From NCBI GenBank assembly GCA_965368085.1, contig CBDULP010000010.1, positions 20,869 to 84,868 on the forward strand: DNA of 64,000 nucleotides. The letters run 5' to 3'. The notes under the pieces are model-generated. The model was given only the letters and a program-made list of their open reading frames with translations, ran no database searches and was not told the origin of the DNA. Position numbers and translations under genes: made by a program. Positions within the stretch are counted from its first letter, which is position 1. Each line of letters begins with the position of its first letter. Below, one piece after another: positions 59,997-64,000 of the stretch. The stretch is from Peptoclostridium sp965368085 (GTDB lineage Bacteria > Bacillota > Clostridia > Peptostreptococcales > Peptostreptococcaceae).

Positions 59997-60077
59997 GATG
60001 AGTAAAAAAAACATAGAACAATGTATTTTGTGTTCTGTATATTGAATACTCAAATAACGTTAAAGGGAGAGATTATT

Positions 60078-61667
60078 ATGACTATGAAAAAGGTGCTCAT
60101 AACAGAGACTATAAATGAAGAGGGTATAAATCTTTTAAAGGAAAATTTCCATGTGGACCTTATGCATGGTATCAATAAGGAAGAACTCAAGGAAATAATA
60201 GGAGAGTACGATGCACTAATAGTGAGGAGTAATCCCAAAATAGACGAGGATGTCATAAAAAACGCAAAAAAACTCAAGATAATAGGAAGGGCCGGAAACG
60301 GAATAGATAATATAAATCTCGATGCGGCGACAAAGAGAGGAATAGTGGTTGCAAACACTCCAGACAGCAACAGCATGTCTGCTTGTGAGCTTGCGATAGG
60401 TCTTATATTGAATCAGTCGAGGAATATAGCCCAGGCGGACGCACATCTAAAGGAAGGAGGCTGGAGCAGGGACAGATTTATGGGAACTGAGCTTTACGGC
60501 AAGACAATCGGAATAATAGGGCTTGGAAGGATAGGATCTTTGCTTGCGAGGAGAATGGCTGCGTTTGGAATGAATATAATAGCATATGACCCGTATATAA
60601 GCGATGAAAGGTTTGAAAGATTCGGAGCGCAGAAGAAGGAGCGTTTGAGAGAGCTTCTTGAAGAAGCTGATTTCATAACGGTTCACACTCCAAAGACAAC
60701 TGAGACAATAGGAATTATAGGCGAAGATGAAATATCTCTTATGAAAGACGGAGTGAGAATAGTCAATGCCGCAAGAGGAGGCATAATAGACGAAAAAGCG
60801 CTGTATAGGGGACTTGTGGAAGGAAAGGTTGCAAGTGCAGGGCTTGATGTTCACCAGGTGGAGCCATGCGAGAACAATCCTTTGGTATGCCTTCCGAACG
60901 TGGTTGTTACACCTCACATAGGTGCGACTACCATAGAGGCCCAGCAAAATGTGGGAAGGTCAATAGCAGACCAGGTGATAAAGGGGCTTGCGGGAGAGAT
61001 AGTTCCAAATGCAGTAAACCTGCCAACCATACACAGGGACGAGCTGAAGTCTATAAAGCCGTATATAAACCTTGTGGAGAATCTGGGGAAAATATATTTC
61101 CAGTTTTGCAGTGACCCTATAGACTTTGTAGACATAAAATACTGGGGAGATATTGCAAATCAGGACACTGAAATGATAGACATAGCGTTTTTAAAGGGGC
61201 TGCTTGAGCCGGTTGTAAAGGAAAAGGTCAATTATATAAATGCAAGAATGCTTGCGGAAGAAAGAGGAATAAAGATAAGAAAGAGAAAAGACAACAAGCC
61301 TTACAACAACTATACCGATCTCATATCTGTAAGCATAAGACATAAAAACGGCGAGTTCACCATATCTGGAAACCTGTCTGGAAAGCAGGAAGGCAAGATA
61401 GTTGAAATACAAGGATATGAAGTGGATGTGCACCCTAGCCAGTACATGCTTTTCATACAAAACGCAGACGTCCCGGGAGTGGTTGGAAGCGTTGGTAGAG
61501 TTCTTGGAGAAGAGGGCATAAACATAGCAACAATGCAGGTTGGAAGAAATGTCAGAGGAGAAAAGGCTCTTATGGTTTTAAATGTAGACGACAGAGTTGA
61601 AGATGTGACACTTAGAAAACTTGTTGAAGAGGCAAATATGATATGGGCAAAGTCAATACAGCTGTAG
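60078..61667 (+). CDS. serA: D-3-phosphoglycerate dehydrogenase
   Basis: The 529-residue enzyme starts serine synthesis by oxidising 3-phosphoglycerate. The substrate and NAD domains contain GRAGNGIDNINLDAATKRGIVVANTPDSNS, the Rossmann loop IGLGRIGSLLARRM and the catalytic Arg/Glu/His region (NAARGGIID, TPHIGATT). An intervening ASB domain and a C-terminal ACT domain (VPGVVGSVGRVLGEEGINIATMQVGR) give the long form that can bind serine. ATG 60078 follows AAGGGAGAG. An upstream in-frame ATG is rejected. Confidence 0.96.
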   Translation: MTMKKVLITETINEEGINLLKENFHVDLMHGINKEELKEIIGEYDALIVRSNPKIDEDVIKNAKKLKIIGRAGNGIDNINLDAATKRGIVVANTPDSNSMSACELAIGLILNQSRNIAQADAHLKEGGWSRDRFMGTELYGKTIGIIGLGRIGSLLARRMAAFGMNIIAYDPYISDERFERFGAQKKERLRELLEEADFITVHTPKTTETIGIIGEDEISLMKDGVRIVNAARGGIIDEKALYRGLVEGKVASAGLDVHQVEPCENNPLVCLPNVVVTPHIGATTIEAQQNVGRSIADQVIKGLAGEIVPNAVNLPTIHRDELKSIKPYINLVENLGKIYFQFCSDPIDFVDIKYWGDIANQDTEMIDIAFLKGLLEPVVKEKVNYINARMLAEERGIKIRKRKDNKPYNNYTDLISVSIRHKNGEFTISGNLSGKQEGKIVEIQGYEVDVHPSQYMLFIQNADVPGVVGSVGRVLGEEGINIATMQVGRNVRGEKALMVLNVDDRVEDVTLRKLVEEANMIWAKSIQL

Positions 61668-61676
61668 GGGGCGGAT

Positions 61677-62477
61677 ATGAAATATTCTGTAGGATATGCG
61701 GCATCACTTGGAGAAAAGGATATAATTTCATCGATGGAATTTGCAGTTAAAAGTGGATTTGGCGCAGTGGAGCTTAACATGAACATGCCGTGCTTTTTTC
61801 CTGAAAACTGCACACAGCAGCAAATAGATGAAATAAGGAAATTTAAAAGCGAAAATGACATAAAGCTTACAATGCACGCTCCTGAAGACATATCGCTGGT
61901 TTGCCTTCACGAAGGGATAAGGCTTGCGGGTATACAGAGGCTTCAGGAGATAATAGGATTTGCACATAACCTAGATGTAAGCTGCATAACTGTCCACACC
62001 AATTCAACTCCGTATTTTACGCTTGTTGAAGGCAAGGGCTATGTCCAGGATGAATATGTGGGCAGTGCAGTTGAAAACTTGAAAGACAGCCTGGAAAGGC
62101 TACTGGAGTATAGGCAGAAGAATGCTCCGAATGTGGAAATTTGCATTGAAAACTCAGGGTATTTCCCAAAATACATCCAAAATGCTCTTGGAAATATAAT
62201 GAAAGAGCAAAGGCTACATCTGACTTGGGACATAGGCCATTCGTATTTGAACAAATACGATGAGGTGGAATTTTTTAAGAGAAATATTGAAAAAATAAGG
62301 GTGAGCCATATTCATGACTATAACGAGCAGGGGGACCACAAGGTCATAGGAACTGGAAATGTCAGCTTCAAGGAGCACATGGAGCTTATGGGAAGCGATG
62401 ACATGGTATATGTGATAGAAGTGAGGCCTAGGGAAGAGGCTGCAAGGTCGTTTAAAGCATTAAAAAAGATATTATAG
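61677..62477 (+). CDS. TIM-barrel protein, sugar phosphate isomerase/endonuclease IV-like
   Basis: The 266-residue xylose-isomerase-like barrel has metal-site elements LTMHAPEDISLV, ITVHTNS, EICIENSG, LTWDIGHSYLN, VSHIHDYN and YVIEVRP. These are the usual His/Glu/Asp ligands of this superfamily. DNA endonuclease IV is less likely because the DNA-binding loops are not evident. It is the last gene of the serine T-box operon, 9 bases after serA, so an acting partner in serine or glycerate-type metabolism is possible but unproven. Confidence 0.85.
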   Translation: MKYSVGYAASLGEKDIISSMEFAVKSGFGAVELNMNMPCFFPENCTQQQIDEIRKFKSENDIKLTMHAPEDISLVCLHEGIRLAGIQRLQEIIGFAHNLDVSCITVHTNSTPYFTLVEGKGYVQDEYVGSAVENLKDSLERLLEYRQKNAPNVEICIENSGYFPKYIQNALGNIMKEQRLHLTWDIGHSYLNKYDEVEFFKRNIEKIRVSHIHDYNEQGDHKVIGTGNVSFKEHMELMGSDDMVYVIEVRPREEAARSFKALKKIL

Positions 62478-62485
62478 AATTATTA

Positions 62486-62512
62486 GGGGACTGGAGCATC
62501 CAGTCCCTTTTG
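62486..62512 (+). terminator. Terminator of the serine operon
   Basis: GGGACTGGA pairs perfectly with TCCAGTCCC around GCA and is followed by TTTT. The next about 240 bases to cinA are A/T-rich, with several TATAAT-like boxes (for example 62722-62727) but no clear element. Confidence 0.85.
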
Positions 62513-62750
62513 CTTTGGAATACAGTCTCATTGTGCCAATTTAATACACACTATTAACTGGGTAATAATATAATGAAAATATGATGGCTCAAAACAAGTT
62601 GTTGCGTGTGGTAGTATAATGAATATAAAAGTGATAGTATGCTTTTAAACTATGATATGATCATTGAAAAGGCGAAAAGAAATTAGGCTGAGCAAAAGGC
62701 AAGGTACAAATGTTTTTAAATTATAATCAATTTGCAAAGGGAGATGGATG

Positions 62751-63977
62751 ATGGTGGTAGAGATAGTATGCGTGGGTACAGAGCTGCTTTTGGGGGACAT
62801 AGTGAATACAAACGCCCAGTACATAGCGTCAAAGACTGCGGAACTGGGATTTTCAAGCTATTATCAGACCGTGGTCGGCGACAACATGGACAGGATAAAA
62901 GATGCATTTGAAATTGCATTTTCAAGATCAGACATAGTGATAACTACGGGAGGGCTCGGACCGACTGCTGACGACATGACAAAAGAGGCCGCTGCGGAGT
63001 TTTTCGAAAAGGAAATGGTATTTGACGAGAATGCGTGGAAGAACATAGAGGACATATTCAATACAAGGGGAATTGAAATAACAGCGTCCAACAGGAAACA
63101 GGCGTATTTTCCAAAGGGGTCTAAGATACTCTATAATGAAAACGGCACGGCTCCAGGATGCATAATAGAGGACGATGGAAGGAAGATGATAATACTTCCC
63201 GGTCCGCCAAGGGAAATGGTGCCGCTATTTGAAAAAGAGGCATATCCCTACCTAAGGGGGTTTAGCGACCTTGTAATATTTTCAAAGAACCTTAGGATAT
63301 GCGGAGTTGGAGAGAGCAAGGCGGCCGAAATGATAAAGGATTTGCTAAATGGAGACAACCCTACTGTAGCGCCGTATGCAAAAGAAGGAGAAGTCGTGTT
63401 CAGGATAACTTCAAGGGCGGCAGACGAGCAAAAGGCAAAAGAGATGATAAGCCCCGTTGAAGATAAGATAAGGGCAAAACTTGGAATCAACATATACGGG
63501 GAAGGGGACACAAGCCTTGAAAATGAAGTGGGAAAGATTCTCATAGACAGGGATTTGAAAATAGCTGTGGCAGAATCATGTACGGGGGGGCTTGTATGTG
63601 CAAAGCTTGTGAACTGTCCGGGAATATCAAGCGTGTTTATTGAAGGGGATATCACATATTCAAACGAGGCTAAAATGAGGTCTCTTGGAGTGAGCGAGAA
63701 CACTCTTGAAAAATTTGGTGCTGTAAGCGAGCAGGTGGCATCTGAAATGGCAAAGGGAATAGCCATTAAAAACAACTGCAATATAGGACTGTCAACAACA
63801 GGAGTAGCAGGTCCGGACGGCGGAACGCCTGAAAAGCCGGTTGGCCTTGTGTATATAGGCATTTACATAAATGGAGATGTAAAGGTCAAAAAGATTACGA
63901 TAAAGGGAAATCGGGAGAGAATAAGAAAGTACTCTGCTGTAAGGGCATTGGACCTTTTGAGGAGAGAGCTCATGTAA
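62751..63977 (+). CDS. cinA: CinA family, competence/NMN deamidase-type protein
   Basis: The 408-residue protein has an N-terminal MoeA/MogA-like domain (VGTELLLGDIVNTNAQYIA, TTGGLGPTADDMTKEA, LPGPPREMVPLF; ADP-ribose pyrophosphatase in relatives) and a C-terminal CinA domain (AVAESCTGGLVCAKLVNCPGISSVFIEGDITYSNEAK, TTGVAGPDGGTPEKPVGLVYI), the nicotinamide-nucleotide amidase module with its Ser/Lys-type site. ATG 62751 has AAAGGGAG 7 bases upstream; 62748 is the alternative. In Firmicutes it often precedes recA, which would lie beyond this window. Confidence 0.94.
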   Translation: MVVEIVCVGTELLLGDIVNTNAQYIASKTAELGFSSYYQTVVGDNMDRIKDAFEIAFSRSDIVITTGGLGPTADDMTKEAAAEFFEKEMVFDENAWKNIEDIFNTRGIEITASNRKQAYFPKGSKILYNENGTAPGCIIEDDGRKMIILPGPPREMVPLFEKEAYPYLRGFSDLVIFSKNLRICGVGESKAAEMIKDLLNGDNPTVAPYAKEGEVVFRITSRAADEQKAKEMISPVEDKIRAKLGINIYGEGDTSLENEVGKILIDRDLKIAVAESCTGGLVCAKLVNCPGISSVFIEGDITYSNEAKMRSLGVSENTLEKFGAVSEQVASEMAKGIAIKNNCNIGLSTTGVAGPDGGTPEKPVGLVYIGIYINGDVKVKKITIKGNRERIRKYSAVRALDLLRRELM

Positions 63978-64000
63978 ATGAAATAAAAAGAATAATAAAG

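Noticed and set aside
1..64000. Possible CRISPR arrays, transposons, prophage or tRNA genes
   Set aside because: No regularly spaced repeats, no transposase, integrase or phage-type reading frame, and no tRNA-like cloverleaf or GGTTCGAATCC-type T arm was noticed on either strand.

Overview
The window is a typical low-G+C Firmicute chromosome segment. Class Clostridia is the best fit, and a relative of the Peptostreptococcaceae (Peptoclostridium-like) is plausible, though the species cannot be fixed from sequence alone. The reasons are heavy AGA/AGG/ATA codon use, strong Shine-Dalgarno sites with many TTG and GTG starts, extended -10 promoters, the clostridial SCIFF peptide with its radical-SAM maturase, a serine T-box leader, a Firmicute-style 6S RNA, and the clostridial gene order recJ-apt-relA-dtd-MBL-hemZ-hisS-aspS. 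Most genes are on the + strand. No phage, insertion sequence, CRISPR array, tRNA or rRNA was seen.

Layout. (1) 1-4938: a pyrimidine operon pyrB(3' end)-pyrI-pyrC-pyrF-pyrK-pyrD-pyrE that ends in a long perfect palindromic terminator. (2) 4929-8269: a small relic of a GH18 glycosidase, then minus-strand genes for a CPA1 antiporter, a YfcE phosphodiesterase and NAD kinase. (3) 8416-16663: a pseudouridine synthase, acyl carrier protein, a LacI-type regulator, YigZ, a CoA-binding protein, NadE, YebC, a gene-poor 0.67-kb stretch, an FNT channel, an AlaX-type editing protein and a zinc-ribbon orphan. (4) 16736-27220: ruvA-ruvB-DUF2905-spoIID-queA-tgt-yajC, the SCIFF locus (scfA-scfB), a gamma-carbonic-anhydrase-like protein and secD-secF. 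(5) 27252-39379: a UbiB-like kinase, recJ, apt, relA, dtd, an MBL hydrolase, hemZ, hisS and aspS. (6) 39390-40808: a small membrane protein, CsoR, an RseC-like protein and 6S RNA. (7) 40829-45123: a seven-gene cluster from a consensus promoter, comprising an Mrp/NBP35 ATPase, two NifX-like proteins, two MinD-ferredoxin ATPases, a Fur regulator and a DUF134 protein. (8) 45184-55848: a MocR regulator, DUF896, CheW, a DegS/DegU two-component pair, a ferritin-like protein, a LysR regulator, a class A PBP, HflX and a HEAT-repeat protein. (9) 55898-64000: PEP synthase on the minus strand, a serine T-box operon (class V aminotransferase-serA-TIM barrel protein), and cinA.

How the genes fit together. 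Housekeeping dominates: UMP synthesis, NAD synthesis and phosphorylation, Holliday-junction processing, queuosine tRNA modification, Sec translocation, stringent response, tRNA charging and proofreading, and serine synthesis.

The most interesting block is region 7. Its Mrp/NifX/MinD-ferredoxin content resembles the 'orange protein' (ORP) Mo-Cu cluster locus of sulfate reducers. It has no nitrogenase genes and carries its own metal-type regulators. It lies just downstream of a CsoR copper-sensor homologue and the 6S RNA gene. It is a good candidate for a metal-cofactor or Fe-S system not yet described in Clostridia.
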